64,000 nucleotides of DNA from NCBI GenBank assembly GCA_023423655.1, contig JAFAFE010000004.1, positions 62,001 to 126,000 of the forward strand, given 5' to 3'. This stretch comes from Pseudomonadota bacterium (lineage in GTDB: Bacteria; Pseudomonadota; Alphaproteobacteria; Sphingomonadales; Sphingomonadaceae). This document shows, piece after piece, positions 54,497 through 63,992 of the stretch; within the stretch, counting starts at the first letter, position 1, and every line of letters starts with the position of its first letter. The notes below the pieces were generated by a model. It did not search any database. It had not been told where the DNA came from and was given only the letters and a program-made list of their open reading frames with translations. The translations under genes were made by a program, and so were the position numbers.

Positions 54497-55705
54497 TCAT
54501 GCGCTGCCTTCCGGCCTCTCCACCCGTTCGCGCCTTATGCCTAAGCCGACCAACCGCCCGGGGATGCGTTGCAATAGCGGGTAGCGGTCGAGTAGCCTCA
54601 CAATCCATGGGGCTTTTGTCGGGCCTTTGCCTTGTAGCAAGGGGGTAATCAGCCCGTTTTGCGCCAGTCTTTGCCCTGCTTGAATGAGCCGCGTGGGGAG
54701 CATCCGGCGGGCCTGCACTTTGGCAAGCAGCGGGTCTATCGCTGCCCCCTGCGCCATCGGCCCTGCAAGGATATTGGCCGCCGCGACCGCATCCTGAATG
54801 GCAAGATTAATCCCCACACCGCCAATCGGCGACATGGTGTGGGCCGCGTCCCCGATGACGAGCAGCCCCGGCTTCGACCAGTTTTTGAGCCTATCGAGCG
54901 CGACCGAGAGCAGTTTCAACTGCGCCACATCGGTCAGCACCGTGTCGAGCGGCGCATGCTCTGGCACGAGTCTTTCTATCCGCGCGCGGAACGCCGCTAT
55001 CCCTTCGGCTTTCAACGCTTCCGCGCTGTCTTTGGGGATGAGATAGGCGCATTGCCAATAATCGCTACGGTCGATCATCACCATCATCGCCCCGCCATCT
55101 ATGACACCGCGCAAGCCCCCTTGCACGTCCGCCGATTTGGGGATGGGGAACCATAATATATCCATCGGCGCGCCCAATATTTCGGCCTCAAGCCCGGCAT
55201 TATCGCGCAGGATAGAGCCGCGCCCGTCCGCCGCAATGACCAGTCCGCCGCCATCGGTGATGATGCGGCCATCGTCCAATTGCACCCCCGCAACCCGACC
55301 GCTTTCTTCGACCAGCCCCGCAACCTTGGCCTCCATATGGAGCGTGAAATGCGGGTAGCGCATGGCTTCATCGCGCAGAAAATCAAGAAATTCCCATTGC
55401 GGCATCATCGCGATAAAGGGCGCAGGCGTTGGCAAATGGCTCAAATCGCCAAGCTTATAGTCTTTGCCTCCGAAACGGGTTTGCGCGCTATCAATCCGGC
55501 TATGCGGCCGCGCGAGAAAAATGTCCAACAGCCCCAACTGGTCGAGTATCTCCATTGTCGAGGGATGCACCGTATCGCCGCGAAAATCGCGGAAGAAATC
55601 GGCATGTTTTTCAAACACCGTGACCGGCACGCCAACGCGCGCAAACAGTAATGCAGCCATCATGCCTGCAGGGCCGCCGCCGATAATAAGGAGGGATCGG
55701 GACAT
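54497..55705 (-). CDS. FAD-dependent aromatic-type monooxygenase (PHBH family)
   Basis: 402 residues. N-terminal dinucleotide motif LLIIGGGPAGMMAALLFARVG, a GDTVHPSTMEIL segment, a VIAADGRGS motif and the second FAD motif GDAAHTMSPIGGVGINLAIQD. Family members hydroxylate aromatic rings or similar compounds using NAD(P)H and oxygen. The substrate is unknown. ATG 55705 has AGGAGG seven bases upstream; a frame to 55768 is rejected. Confidence 0.9.
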   Translation of the reverse strand: MSRSLLIIGGGPAGMMAALLFARVGVPVTVFEKHADFFRDFRGDTVHPSTMEILDQLGLLDIFLARPHSRIDSAQTRFGGKDYKLGDLSHLPTPAPFIAMMPQWEFLDFLRDEAMRYPHFTLHMEAKVAGLVEESGRVAGVQLDDGRIITDGGGLVIAADGRGSILRDNAGLEAEILGAPMDILWFPIPKSADVQGGLRGVIDGGAMMVMIDRSDYWQCAYLIPKDSAEALKAEGIAAFRARIERLVPEHAPLDTVLTDVAQLKLLSVALDRLKNWSKPGLLVIGDAAHTMSPIGGVGINLAIQDAVAAANILAGPMAQGAAIDPLLAKVQARRMLPTRLIQAGQRLAQNGLITPLLQGKGPTKAPWIVRLLDRYPLLQRIPGRLVGLGIRRERVERPEGSA

Positions 55706-55886
55706 GCTAGGGCCTCCTTTGGAACCAAAAACATTGTCAAGATTGGCCAAAGGCGCAAGAAAAGTCACTAGCGCGCGATTTTTTTCTGTTCAGTGCGGCC
55801 CCTGCGCCATAGACCCTCTACTATGAATTTATCCCCGCGCTATTGTGTCTTGCCCCCTGCCCCCTCACCTATACACGGAGGGCAGT

Positions 55887-57674
55887 TTGGCGTCTGACCT
55901 GCTGATCCGCGATATTTCGGACGCGCTAGTGATTTTAGGCGCGGCGGGGCTGGTCATCCCGGCCTTTGCGCGGTTCCGCATCAGCCCGGTCATCGGTTTC
56001 ATTCTGGTCGGCGTGTTGGTCGGCCCGTCCGCGCTCGGCTCTCTGGTCGATGACTATCCTTGGCTTTTTTATGTCACCATCACCGATCCGGAAGGGATAG
56101 CGCCCTTCGCCGAATTCGGCATCATCTTGCTGCTCTTTTCCATCGGCTTGGAGCTGAGTTTCAAGCGTTTATGGTCGATGCGGCGGCAAGTGTTCGGCGT
56201 GGGCGCGGCGGAATTGCTGGGCTGCGGCGCACTGATTGCGCTCATCCTTTACGGCTTTGGCCTGTCGGAAAAAGGCGCGATCGGGCTGGGCCTCGCGCTC
56301 GCTTTATCCTCGACCGCGCTGGTGTTGCCGATGGTCGGCACCAAAAGTCCGGTCGGAAAAGCCGCCTTTTCGATGCTCTTATTTGAAGATCTGGCGCTAG
56401 TCCCGATCATCTTCGCGCTTGGTGCCATGGCGCCTTATGCGAGCAAGGATGGCTGGGACGGCCTGTTCGAAACATTAGGGTTCGGTGCGCTCACCATCAT
56501 CATATTATTCCTCGCAGGCCGTTTTTTCCTGCCGCGCCTGTTTGCCCAAGCCGCGCGCACCAAAAGCCCCGAACTATTCCTGTCGGCCAGCTTGCTCGTC
56601 GTGATTGTCGCCAGTCTAGCGACCGCAGGCGTCGGTCTGTCGCCAATTGTCGGCGCGCTGCTTGCCGGGCTGCTCATCGCCGAAACCGAATATCATGGTG
56701 AGGTTGAAACCATGACCGCGCCCTTCAAGGGACTGGCGTTGGGGGTGTTCCTCATCACCATCGGCATGAGCCTCGACATTGCGACCATCCTCAAACAATG
56801 GCCGGACCTGTTGATGGCGGTGGTCGGCGTTGTGATGATAAAATCGATAGTGACGGGTTTGCTGCTGCGCTTTTCGGGCGCGCCCAAGGGGCTGTCGGCG
56901 GAAGTCGGCCTGCTCATGGCCTCGCCTTCGGAAACCACGCTCATCGTTTTGACGACTGCGCTGGCGGCGGGCATTATCAGTATGCAAACCGCGCAATTCT
57001 GGCAGATTGTGACGGCCATCGGCCTCACCATCACGCCTTTGCTGGCGAAGCTCGGCCAATATATTGCGCGGCGCATCGAAAATAAAAGCGGTGATTTGCA
57101 GCAGATTATGGATGCTGACAGCGGCGAGCGGCGCACCATCATATTGGGCTTTGGCCGCGTGGGTCAAGTGGTCGCGGATATGCTGGAACGGCACGGCCAG
57201 CCTTATCTTGCTGTCGAGGCGAATATTGATGTCGTCATCGCCGCGCGGGGGGACGGCTATAAGGTGATTTTCGGTAACACCGCGCGGCCCGAGATGCTGA
57301 ACCGGCTCAATCTCGACAATGCCGCAGCGATTGTCATGACGATGAATGACCCAGTGCAGCAGGTGCGCTCGACCGCACAAATCCGCAAAAACTGGCCCAA
57401 TGTGCCGATTGTAAGCCGCGCGCGCGATGCCGACCATGCCGCCGCCCTTTATAAAGCAGGCGCGACAGATGCGGTGCCGGAAACCTTGGAAAGCTCGTTA
57501 CAGCTTTCCGAAGCGGTGCTGGTGGATTTGGGCATCGCCATGGGACCGGTGATTGCGTCGATCCATGAACGCCGCGCGGAAATGCGGTCCGAAATCATGC
57601 GCAAGGGTGACATGGACGAAGAGCCCCGTTTGCGACGAACACAAATGCCTCAGCCTAAGCCAAGTGAGGGGTAG
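55887..57674 (+). CDS. KefB-like monovalent cation:proton antiporter (CPA2) with RCK domain
   Basis: 595 residues from the chosen start. About 12-13 transmembrane helices (FRISPVIGFILVGVLVGP, FAEFGIILLLFSIGLELS, LALSSTALVLPM, LLFEDLALVPIIF) are followed by a cytosolic RCK/TrkA-N domain (TIILGFGRVGQVVADML) and a C-terminal tail. It is probably a K+/H+ exchanger. TTG 55887 is chosen because GGAGGG is four bases upstream. A GTG at 55845 opens the frame but has no ribosome site. Confidence 0.92.
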   Translation: MASDLLIRDISDALVILGAAGLVIPAFARFRISPVIGFILVGVLVGPSALGSLVDDYPWLFYVTITDPEGIAPFAEFGIILLLFSIGLELSFKRLWSMRRQVFGVGAAELLGCGALIALILYGFGLSEKGAIGLGLALALSSTALVLPMVGTKSPVGKAAFSMLLFEDLALVPIIFALGAMAPYASKDGWDGLFETLGFGALTIIILFLAGRFFLPRLFAQAARTKSPELFLSASLLVVIVASLATAGVGLSPIVGALLAGLLIAETEYHGEVETMTAPFKGLALGVFLITIGMSLDIATILKQWPDLLMAVVGVVMIKSIVTGLLLRFSGAPKGLSAEVGLLMASPSETTLIVLTTALAAGIISMQTAQFWQIVTAIGLTITPLLAKLGQYIARRIENKSGDLQQIMDADSGERRTIILGFGRVGQVVADMLERHGQPYLAVEANIDVVIAARGDGYKVIFGNTARPEMLNRLNLDNAAAIVMTMNDPVQQVRSTAQIRKNWPNVPIVSRARDADHAAALYKAGATDAVPETLESSLQLSEAVLVDLGIAMGPVIASIHERRAEMRSEIMRKGDMDEEPRLRRTQMPQPKPSEG

Positions 57675-57692
57675 GCGCGGGCCTACCCTTAT
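57669..57692 (+). terminator. Probable terminator overlapping the antiporter stop codon
   Basis: An 8-bp stem GGGTAGGC/GCCTACCC (57669-57676, 57681-57688) with a GCGG loop, followed by TTAT. The stop codon lies in the left arm. The T-run is weak. Confidence 0.5.
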
Positions 57693-57800
57693 CGTCATTG
57701 CGAGCGCCGTTAGGCGCGCGGCAATCCAGAGCAGTCAAACGCGGACGCCCTGCACTATTCGGCTCTGGATTGCCGCGCCGCTTCGCGGCTCGCAATGACG
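57693..57800. repeat. 108-bp inverted repeat with CGTCATTGCGAG ends
   Basis: Arms 57693-57732 and 57761-57800 are inverses: CGTCATTGCGAGC and GCTCGCAATGACG at the ends, GGCAATCCAGAGC and GCTCTGGATTGCC inside. The type CGTCATTGCGAGC..GCAATCCAGAGC is widespread as an intergenic repeat in sphingomonads and relatives. Confidence 0.8.
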
Positions 57801-57834
57801 GTCGTTTGGGGAATAAGGAGCGTAAACCCGCCCC

Positions 57835-60783
57835 TTATTTCGGCCCCTTTTCCGGCATCACCTGCATCGTCCAAGCCCCGTTCGGGGTCATATATTGTTT
57901 GGCCATGCGCTGGATGTCGGCAGGCGTCACGCTTGCAAGGTCGGCAATATAGTTGCGCAGCGAATTGAACCTCTGCGGCTCGCTCGTTGCGCCTTCCAGT
58001 TGCAGCATCCAGAACATATTGCCCGACGAGGCGCGCACCACCTGCTCCTTGATCGGGCCGACCGCGCGTTGGAGTTCGTCGTCCGTCGGCGGTGTTTTGG
58101 CAAGATCAGCGGCGATGCTGCGTGAAATTTCGAAAAATTTCGCCACATCATCGGGCTGGAGCAGGCTGACCGCCATCAAGGTGCCGCCATTATTTAAACT
58201 GTCCGGCCATTCACTCACCACTTGCGGGGCATAGCTTGCGCCCTGCTCCTGCCGCATCCGATCGAACAGACGGTCGGTGAAGATCGCCGCCAGCACATCG
58301 AGCCCCCGCCCTTCCTTGACCTTGGCCAGTCCGCCGCCGGTCGGCCAAGCGATGACCGCCGCGGCTTGGTTATCGTCGCCCTTATGGGTGAGCGTAACCG
58401 GCGCTTTGCCGACCGCCAAGGGGGTGACATTGGCATGTGCTGCCCGAATGGTCGCCGGACGGTCCGCCAGCGCGCCGAAGGTTTCGGTCAAAAGAGCATT
58501 GATATCAACCGTGCGCAAATCGCCGAACACCTGTATTTCTACCGGTCCATTGGCGAGCAAGGGCGACCAAAAGGCCTTGAATTTTTCAGGCGTCAGCGCG
58601 TCAATGTCCGCCTTGTCCGGGGCCATCCAACGTTTGTCACCGCCGTGGAGCAAGCCTTCCAACTGGCGCTTGATAACCTCCATCGCCGATCCCTGCTGTG
58701 ACACAAAGCCCATCTGCTCGCTCGCCTTGATGCGATGCACCGGCTCCGGATTCCACGCAGGCGCGGAAAGCTGGGCTGCGAGCAGGCGCAACTGGTCTTT
58801 CAGATCCTGCGGCGTGGTTTCGGCCCGCAATTCAAACGCATCATCATCAATATTGAAATCGAGATTGATGAGCCGCCCGTTGGTAATGCGGTCAATATCA
58901 TTCTGCTTGAGCTTTCCAATGCCGCTGGCTTCAAGGCCGTAAAGGCCGGTCCATAACAGGTTCGGATCGGTCGGGCTCAACGCCTTGCGCCCGCCGCCAA
59001 AGCGCACATTGACGCGCACCTTGCCCGGTTCAATATCGCTATTATAAACCAGCGCGGTCATGCCGTTGCTGAAGCGCTTGAGGTCCATGTCGAACACCGG
59101 CACCTTGGCTTCGGCAGTGACACTGCCCGGCGCGCCAAGTTTGGGCAAATCGTCAAAAGTCGCCTTGCTTTCGACAAGCCGCGCCTTGCTGTCCGCCGGA
59201 ATAGTGCCGCTCGCCGCCGATGCGAGCTTTTTCTCCGCATCGGGGATGGCCATCGGGCTGGACAGGAACGCGCGGGTTGTGCCGGAAAACAGCTTGCGCG
59301 TGGTCTCAAGCAAAGCCTTGGGCGTCGCCAATTCTTTGGTCGAACGGAACAGCCAACGCTGGTTGGTCGGGTCCGTCACGGTTTCGCGAATGTCGAGCGC
59401 GTTGACCAGATCATCGGCTTGCTTGGAGCCAGCCTCATTCTGGCGGTTTTCCACTTCTTTGGTAAGGAAAGCATCGACGGTTGCAAATTCGCGGTCAATA
59501 TCCGCCTGACTGGGCGGCGATTTCATCGCATCCTCGATCACGCCGCGCACATCGCGCAGCGCCTTTTCCCACTCATTATTGAGCGGAACAATCGACACCG
59601 AGGTCACATGGGCCGAGCGGCTGATCTTGTCGTCCGACACCGATGCGACCAGATAAGAGCCGCCGTTGCGCGCGCGATTTTCCAGACGCCGGTTAATCAG
59701 CATATTGGCGAGATAATCGAGATACAGGCCTTGCGTATATTTGATCGAGTCGGTGACCTGCCGCCAAGGCCGCGCGACTGTATAGGTCACGACCATCGGC
59801 TGGGTCGGCTCGACGATTGTTTTGGCAACCGCCTTGCCTTTTACCGGATCGCCGAAGTCGGGGTCGGTCGGGGCCGCGCCATCAGCTTTCCAATCGCCGA
59901 AATATTTGGCGACCAGTCCCGCATATTGCGCCGGATCGCCATCACCGGAAATGATGATGACCACACGGTCGGGACGATACCAGCGGTCGTGGAACGCCTG
60001 GATGGCACTGGCCGTCGCGCCGCCGATGGTTTTCGGGGTGCCGATGGGCGAGCGCACTGCAAGCCGTTGTCCGGCAAAGACATGTTCGCGCTGTGCATCC
60101 CCTTGCCGCTGTTGCGGGCCGTCGGATTCGCGCTGTTCGGCCATGACCACCGATTTTTCGGTGTCGATGGTGCGCTGGTCGAGTTTGGGTTCGCGCACCA
60201 TCCCCGACAATATCTTGATACTTTCGTCCAGCCCCGATGCGGTCGCGTTGGGGAGGTCAAGCTGATAGACGGTGTGGGTCGGTGATGTTTGTGCATTGCT
60301 GTCGCTGCCGAAGGTCGCGCCCAGCCGTTGCCACACGCGCTTGGCTTCGCCATCGGGCACATATTTGGAGCCACGGAACAGGAGATGTTCAAGGAAATGC
60401 GCAAAGCCGCGCTCGGCATCTTCCTCCATCAGTGACCCGGCATCGACGCGCACGCGGATCGCGACCTGTCCCGGCGGCACTCCGTTTTTGCGCACCGCAT
60501 AGCGCAGGCCATTGGATAAAGTGCCGAACTGCCAGCCCTTGTCCGGCGGAATATCGCTGCCCTTATAGAGCCAGGCCGACGTATCGACATCGGCCGGAAG
60601 CGGCGGAATGGCAGGCGCTTGTGTCGGCGGATGCGTGGCCATGACAGGCGTTGGCGGAGTGGAGGCCGGACTTTGCGTCGTTTGTGCCTGCACCAAGGTC
60701 GGCATCAATGCCGTGGTCAGAAGGAAAGACAGCAAGAGCGCAGGGCGCTTCTTGCGCGATGCCACAACATTTTGATGTTTCAT
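57835..60783 (-). CDS. Periplasmic M16 family zinc metallopeptidase
   Basis: 982 residues. After a signal peptide (cleavage near LVQAQ) and a Pro-rich linker comes the inverted zinc motif HxxEH (His129-Phe-Leu-Glu132-His133) with the third ligand Glu209 in DTEKSVVMAEQRES, 76 residues on. A second, inactive M16 half follows, ending MTPNGAWTMQVMPEKGPK. Length fits the two-half insulinase/pitrilysin type. ATG 60783 (MKHQNVVASRKKR) is the start before the signal peptide; the frame to 60876 lacks support. Confidence 0.94.
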   Translation of the reverse strand: MKHQNVVASRKKRPALLLSFLLTTALMPTLVQAQTTQSPASTPPTPVMATHPPTQAPAIPPLPADVDTSAWLYKGSDIPPDKGWQFGTLSNGLRYAVRKNGVPPGQVAIRVRVDAGSLMEEDAERGFAHFLEHLLFRGSKYVPDGEAKRVWQRLGATFGSDSNAQTSPTHTVYQLDLPNATASGLDESIKILSGMVREPKLDQRTIDTEKSVVMAEQRESDGPQQRQGDAQREHVFAGQRLAVRSPIGTPKTIGGATASAIQAFHDRWYRPDRVVIIISGDGDPAQYAGLVAKYFGDWKADGAAPTDPDFGDPVKGKAVAKTIVEPTQPMVVTYTVARPWRQVTDSIKYTQGLYLDYLANMLINRRLENRARNGGSYLVASVSDDKISRSAHVTSVSIVPLNNEWEKALRDVRGVIEDAMKSPPSQADIDREFATVDAFLTKEVENRQNEAGSKQADDLVNALDIRETVTDPTNQRWLFRSTKELATPKALLETTRKLFSGTTRAFLSSPMAIPDAEKKLASAASGTIPADSKARLVESKATFDDLPKLGAPGSVTAEAKVPVFDMDLKRFSNGMTALVYNSDIEPGKVRVNVRFGGGRKALSPTDPNLLWTGLYGLEASGIGKLKQNDIDRITNGRLINLDFNIDDDAFELRAETTPQDLKDQLRLLAAQLSAPAWNPEPVHRIKASEQMGFVSQQGSAMEVIKRQLEGLLHGGDKRWMAPDKADIDALTPEKFKAFWSPLLANGPVEIQVFGDLRTVDINALLTETFGALADRPATIRAAHANVTPLAVGKAPVTLTHKGDDNQAAAVIAWPTGGGLAKVKEGRGLDVLAAIFTDRLFDRMRQEQGASYAPQVVSEWPDSLNNGGTLMAVSLLQPDDVAKFFEISRSIAADLAKTPPTDDELQRAVGPIKEQVVRASSGNMFWMLQLEGATSEPQRFNSLRNYIADLASVTPADIQRMAKQYMTPNGAWTMQVMPEKGPK

Positions 60784-60912
60784 AAACCAGCTATATAAGC
60801 CCGCTTGCTTGCTCGCCAGTGAATAGTGATGCCGGGAAGTGTGCGCGGGGGAGACTTGACAGGATGAAGTTAACATTCCGATCGGATTTCTTTTCTGTAT
60901 GATGCGGCCATC

Positions 60913-61761
60913 ATGACCGGTTCCAACGCCCCATTCACCATTGCCCTTTTGCAGATGACCAGCGGCATCGAGCCTGAACGCAATTGCGCGCAGATTGTTG
61001 CAGCTTTGGAAGAGGCACGGGCCGGAGGCGCAAAAATATTATTTGCGCCCGAAATGTCGCTGCTACTTGACCGCGACCGGCAGCGGTCCGCGGCGCATAT
61101 CGGCCATGAGGCAGAGAGCCGCGCGATTGCGGCTTTGCAGCAAGCCGCGCGCAATAGCGGCCTATGGCTCCATCTCGGCTCCGCACCATTTGTGGACGAG
61201 CAGGATGGGGAAAAGCGCGTCAACCGCACATTGGTCATTGATGACAAGGGTGTGGTGCGGGCGCGTTATGACAAAATCCATCTGTTCGATGTGGATTTGG
61301 CTACCGGCGAAAGCTGGCGGGAATCCTCGACTTATACGGGTGGTGGAGCGCCGGTTGCGGTTGATACGCCGTGGGGCCGGTTGGGGCTTTCCATCTGCTA
61401 TGATCTGCGCTTTCCCGACCTTTATCGCGCGCTCACCGATGCAGGCGCGACGATGCTTGCCATTCCGGCGGCCTTCACCGTGCCGACGGGCGAGGCGCAC
61501 TGGCATATTTTACAGCGCGCGCGGGCGATTGAAGCGGGGGTATTTGTGATTGCGGCCGCACAGGTCGACACCCATGAGGACGGGCGCAAAACCTATGGCC
61601 ATTCGCTCGTCATCGACCCGTGGGGCAAGATTTTACTTGATATGGGAGACACGCAAGGCGTCGGCTTTGCGAAACTCGACCCGGCGGAAATCGCCAAGGT
61701 GCGCGCCGCCGTCCCTGCCCTCGCCAACCGCAAAGCCATTGGCGAGGTGCAGATTTTTTAA
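60913..61761 (+). CDS. Nit1-type carbon-nitrogen hydrolase (deaminated glutathione amidase-like)
   Basis: 282 residues. Nitrilase triad Glu47 (FAPEMS), Lys121 (RYDKIHLFDVDL) and Cys162 (SICYDLRFPDLYR). The KIHLFDVDL and CYDLRFPDLYR strings are those of the Nit1/NitFhit branch, whose known role is repair of deaminated glutathione. It is divergent from the M16 gene by 129 bases and converges on the helicase. Confidence 0.93.
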   Translation: MTGSNAPFTIALLQMTSGIEPERNCAQIVAALEEARAGGAKILFAPEMSLLLDRDRQRSAAHIGHEAESRAIAALQQAARNSGLWLHLGSAPFVDEQDGEKRVNRTLVIDDKGVVRARYDKIHLFDVDLATGESWRESSTYTGGGAPVAVDTPWGRLGLSICYDLRFPDLYRALTDAGATMLAIPAAFTVPTGEAHWHILQRARAIEAGVFVIAAAQVDTHEDGRKTYGHSLVIDPWGKILLDMGDTQGVGFAKLDPAEIAKVRAAVPALANRKAIGEVQIF

Positions 61762-61782
61762 GGATAGGCGTGAAAGACGCGC

Positions 61783-63513
61783 TTAGCCCTGACGGCCCTG
61801 GCCATTGCCGCCACCACGACGTTGCCCGCCTTGATATTGGCCACCCAAACGTTGCCCGCCCTGATGCTGCCCGCCAGCATGTTGGCCCCCCGCACGTTGG
61901 CCACCACCTTGGCTGCGCTCGCCCTGCCCCCGTTCGCCTGCATAAGCTTTGACGCGGTTGGCGTAATTTTTCTTCGGGCGGAAGGAAGCGCCGCGCTCGC
62001 CGCGTTCTTCGCCACTGGCACCAGCACCGCCAGCACCGAGCGGATCAAAACTGCTATTACGTGGACGATCAGGGTTGCGACCACGGTTCTGGCCGCCTGC
62101 ATTATGGGCGCCCGCCTGATGCGCGCGCTCCTTGCGGTTGGCATAGTCGCGCTGCGGGGCCGCTTCGCCTGCGGCACCCCCGTCACGGAATCGCTTGGGG
62201 ACAGGGCCGCCTTCTGCCGCGCGTTCAATCTTCTCGGCAAATTCGGCGCGGCCACGCGGAGCCGAACGCGCACCGCCACGCCCTGCACCTTCATGGCGCG
62301 CAGGACGACCCGAACCGCCACGGCGGGGGTCCGGCCCTTTGCGTAAAGGTGCAGGTTTGGGCAGCTTTGCCGCCGCTTCGGCGAAATTGGCGGGGAGCGG
62401 CACCGGCTCGAGCTTGACGCGGGTCATGCGCTCGATGCCCCGCAGATGCGCCTTTTCGTCGGGCGCACAAAAGCTCATCGCAATGCCTTCGCGGCCCGCA
62501 CGGCCGGTGCGCCCGATGCGGTGGACATATTGTTCCGGCACATTGGGCAGCTCGAAATTAAACACATGGCTCAACCCCGATACGTCGATACCGCGCGCGG
62601 CAATGTCGGTCGCAACAAGGATATTGATGCGCCCGTCGCGGAACCCTTGCAGCGCGGTGGTGCGCTGGGCCTGACTCTTATTGCCGTGGATCGCCGCACA
62701 GCCAATGCCCGCGCCTTCGAGGAAGCGCACCACACGGTCCGCGCCATGTTTGGTGCGGGTGAATACTAGCGCACGTTCGATTTCTGTCGAGCGCAGCAAC
62801 ATCGTCAGCAAAGCCTGTTTTTCCGGCTGGTTGATGAAGGTCACATATTGCTGGACGCGCTCGGCGGTGGTCGATTGCGGGGTAACCGCAACCTGCACCG
62901 GATCGGTCAGGAATTGCTGCGACAGATTGGCGATGTCCGACGGCATGGTCGCCGAAAAAAACAGGCTCTGGCGCTTGGCGGGGAGCAAACGCACAACACG
63001 GCGAAGCGGCTGGATAAAGCCCATATCCATCATCTGGTCGGCTTCATCGAGGACGAAAATTTCAACGCCCTTAAGGTTGAAGGCGCGCTGGTCGATAAGA
63101 TCGAGTAGGCGCCCCGGCGTGGCTACCAACACATCGACGCCGCCTTGAAGCTTACGGATTTGGCCGCCAATCGGCACGCCGCCGAATACGGTTTCGACCG
63201 ACAATTTCAGGAAGCGGCCATATTTGCGGAAATTTTCCGCAATTTGCGCGGCCAGTTCGCGGGTCGGCGACAGGATCAGCATCCGACAGCTCCCCATCGG
63301 GCGGGGTTTGGGATTGCGCGCAAGATAATCGAGCGAGGGCAGCGCGAACGCGGCGGTCTTGCCCGTGCCGGTCTGTGCAATCCCGCACAGGTCACGGCCT
63401 TCCAGCAAAGCGGGAATGGCCTGCGTCTGGATCGGCGTCGGCGTATCATAGCCCGACGCTTCAAGCGCGCGCAAAATAGGTTCGGCCAAGCCGAGATCAG
63501 TAAAATAAGACAT
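61783..63513 (-). CDS. DEAD-box ATP-dependent RNA helicase, RhlE-like, with GGQ-repeat tail
   Basis: 576 residues. Q-motif region PTPIQTQAIP, Walker A AQTGTGKT, PTRELAAQI, TPGRLLDLI, DEAD in VLDEADQMMDMGF, SAT in FFSATMPSD and HRIGRTGRAGREG. From about residue 390 the protein is basic, Arg/Gly-rich and disordered. The last 50 residues are tandem GGQ units (GGQRAGGQHAGGQHQGGQR and similar). GGAAG precedes the ATG. Roles in ribosome assembly and RNA turnover are usual for the family. Confidence 0.95.
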   Translation of the reverse strand: MSYFTDLGLAEPILRALEASGYDTPTPIQTQAIPALLEGRDLCGIAQTGTGKTAAFALPSLDYLARNPKPRPMGSCRMLILSPTRELAAQIAENFRKYGRFLKLSVETVFGGVPIGGQIRKLQGGVDVLVATPGRLLDLIDQRAFNLKGVEIFVLDEADQMMDMGFIQPLRRVVRLLPAKRQSLFFSATMPSDIANLSQQFLTDPVQVAVTPQSTTAERVQQYVTFINQPEKQALLTMLLRSTEIERALVFTRTKHGADRVVRFLEGAGIGCAAIHGNKSQAQRTTALQGFRDGRINILVATDIAARGIDVSGLSHVFNFELPNVPEQYVHRIGRTGRAGREGIAMSFCAPDEKAHLRGIERMTRVKLEPVPLPANFAEAAAKLPKPAPLRKGPDPRRGGSGRPARHEGAGRGGARSAPRGRAEFAEKIERAAEGGPVPKRFRDGGAAGEAAPQRDYANRKERAHQAGAHNAGGQNRGRNPDRPRNSSFDPLGAGGAGASGEERGERGASFRPKKNYANRVKAYAGERGQGERSQGGGQRAGGQHAGGQHQGGQRLGGQYQGGQRRGGGNGQGRQG

Positions 63514-63869
63514 GATTACTTCCGTTATGGTTCAACGCATTGCGCGAAAACGAACCGCCTTGTTCGGGCGGGTTCCGGGCGCGCAACGCACAAAGGGGTT
63601 GCGAAACACCCTGCGTGAAAAAAGGGAAGCTTCAAAAAAATATGGCCTGACGGGATTTAAGTCCGTCCTCTCACGCCACCATCGGGTTAGCGCCCGTTTA
63701 TCGCGGGCGCAGACAGGAACAGCTTAATATCGCCATTCCTTATAAAACTGCCGCATGGCCGTTACGCCATACCGCATATTACAGGCTTATATAGAGATAA
63801 GCCTTCATAATAAAAGCCCCCCGCCGAAGCGAGGGGCTCCCATTTCTAACTCGAAATCAGAAAAACTGA
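63514..63869. other. 356-base gene-free region upstream of the helicase
   Basis: No convincing gene. It should hold the helicase promoter and leader. It also has an 8-bp inverted repeat AGGCTTAT/ATAAGCCT (63783-63790, 63797-63804) and the terminator of the small gene at 63870. Confidence 0.6.
63811..63838 (-). terminator. Rho-independent terminator of the 40-residue peptide gene
   Basis: On the minus strand, a 10-bp stem AGCCCCTCGC/GCGGGGGGCT (one T-G pair) with a TTCG tetraloop is followed by TTTTATT. It lies about 30 bases past the stop of the small gene. Confidence 0.9.
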
Positions 63870-63992
63870 TTACGGGCTGGTCGGCTTGTCATCGGTGCCA
63901 TCAGCAGCGATGATGATGCCGGCAATGACAGCAGCTGCAGCAAGCAGAGCCAGGATGATGCCGCTGCCGCGGAGATCATTCTGCTCGGTCAT
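63870..63992 (-). CDS. 40-residue single-span membrane peptide
   Basis: The minus-strand frame from ATG 63992 to TAA 63870-63872 gives 40 residues: a polar start MTEQNDLRGSG, a hydrophobic helix at about 12-29 (IILALLAAAAVIAGIIIAA) and an acidic tail DGTDDKPTSP. A strong TTCG-loop terminator follows, which supports a real transcript. The start region is at the window edge, so its ribosome site is only partly visible. Function unknown. Confidence 0.65.
   Translation of the reverse strand: MTEQNDLRGSGIILALLAAAAVIAGIIIAADGTDDKPTSP

Noticed and set aside
61783..61940. Short tandem repeats that might be taken for a CRISPR or minisatellite array
   Set aside because: They are in-frame codons of the helicase GGQ tail, with no unique spacers.
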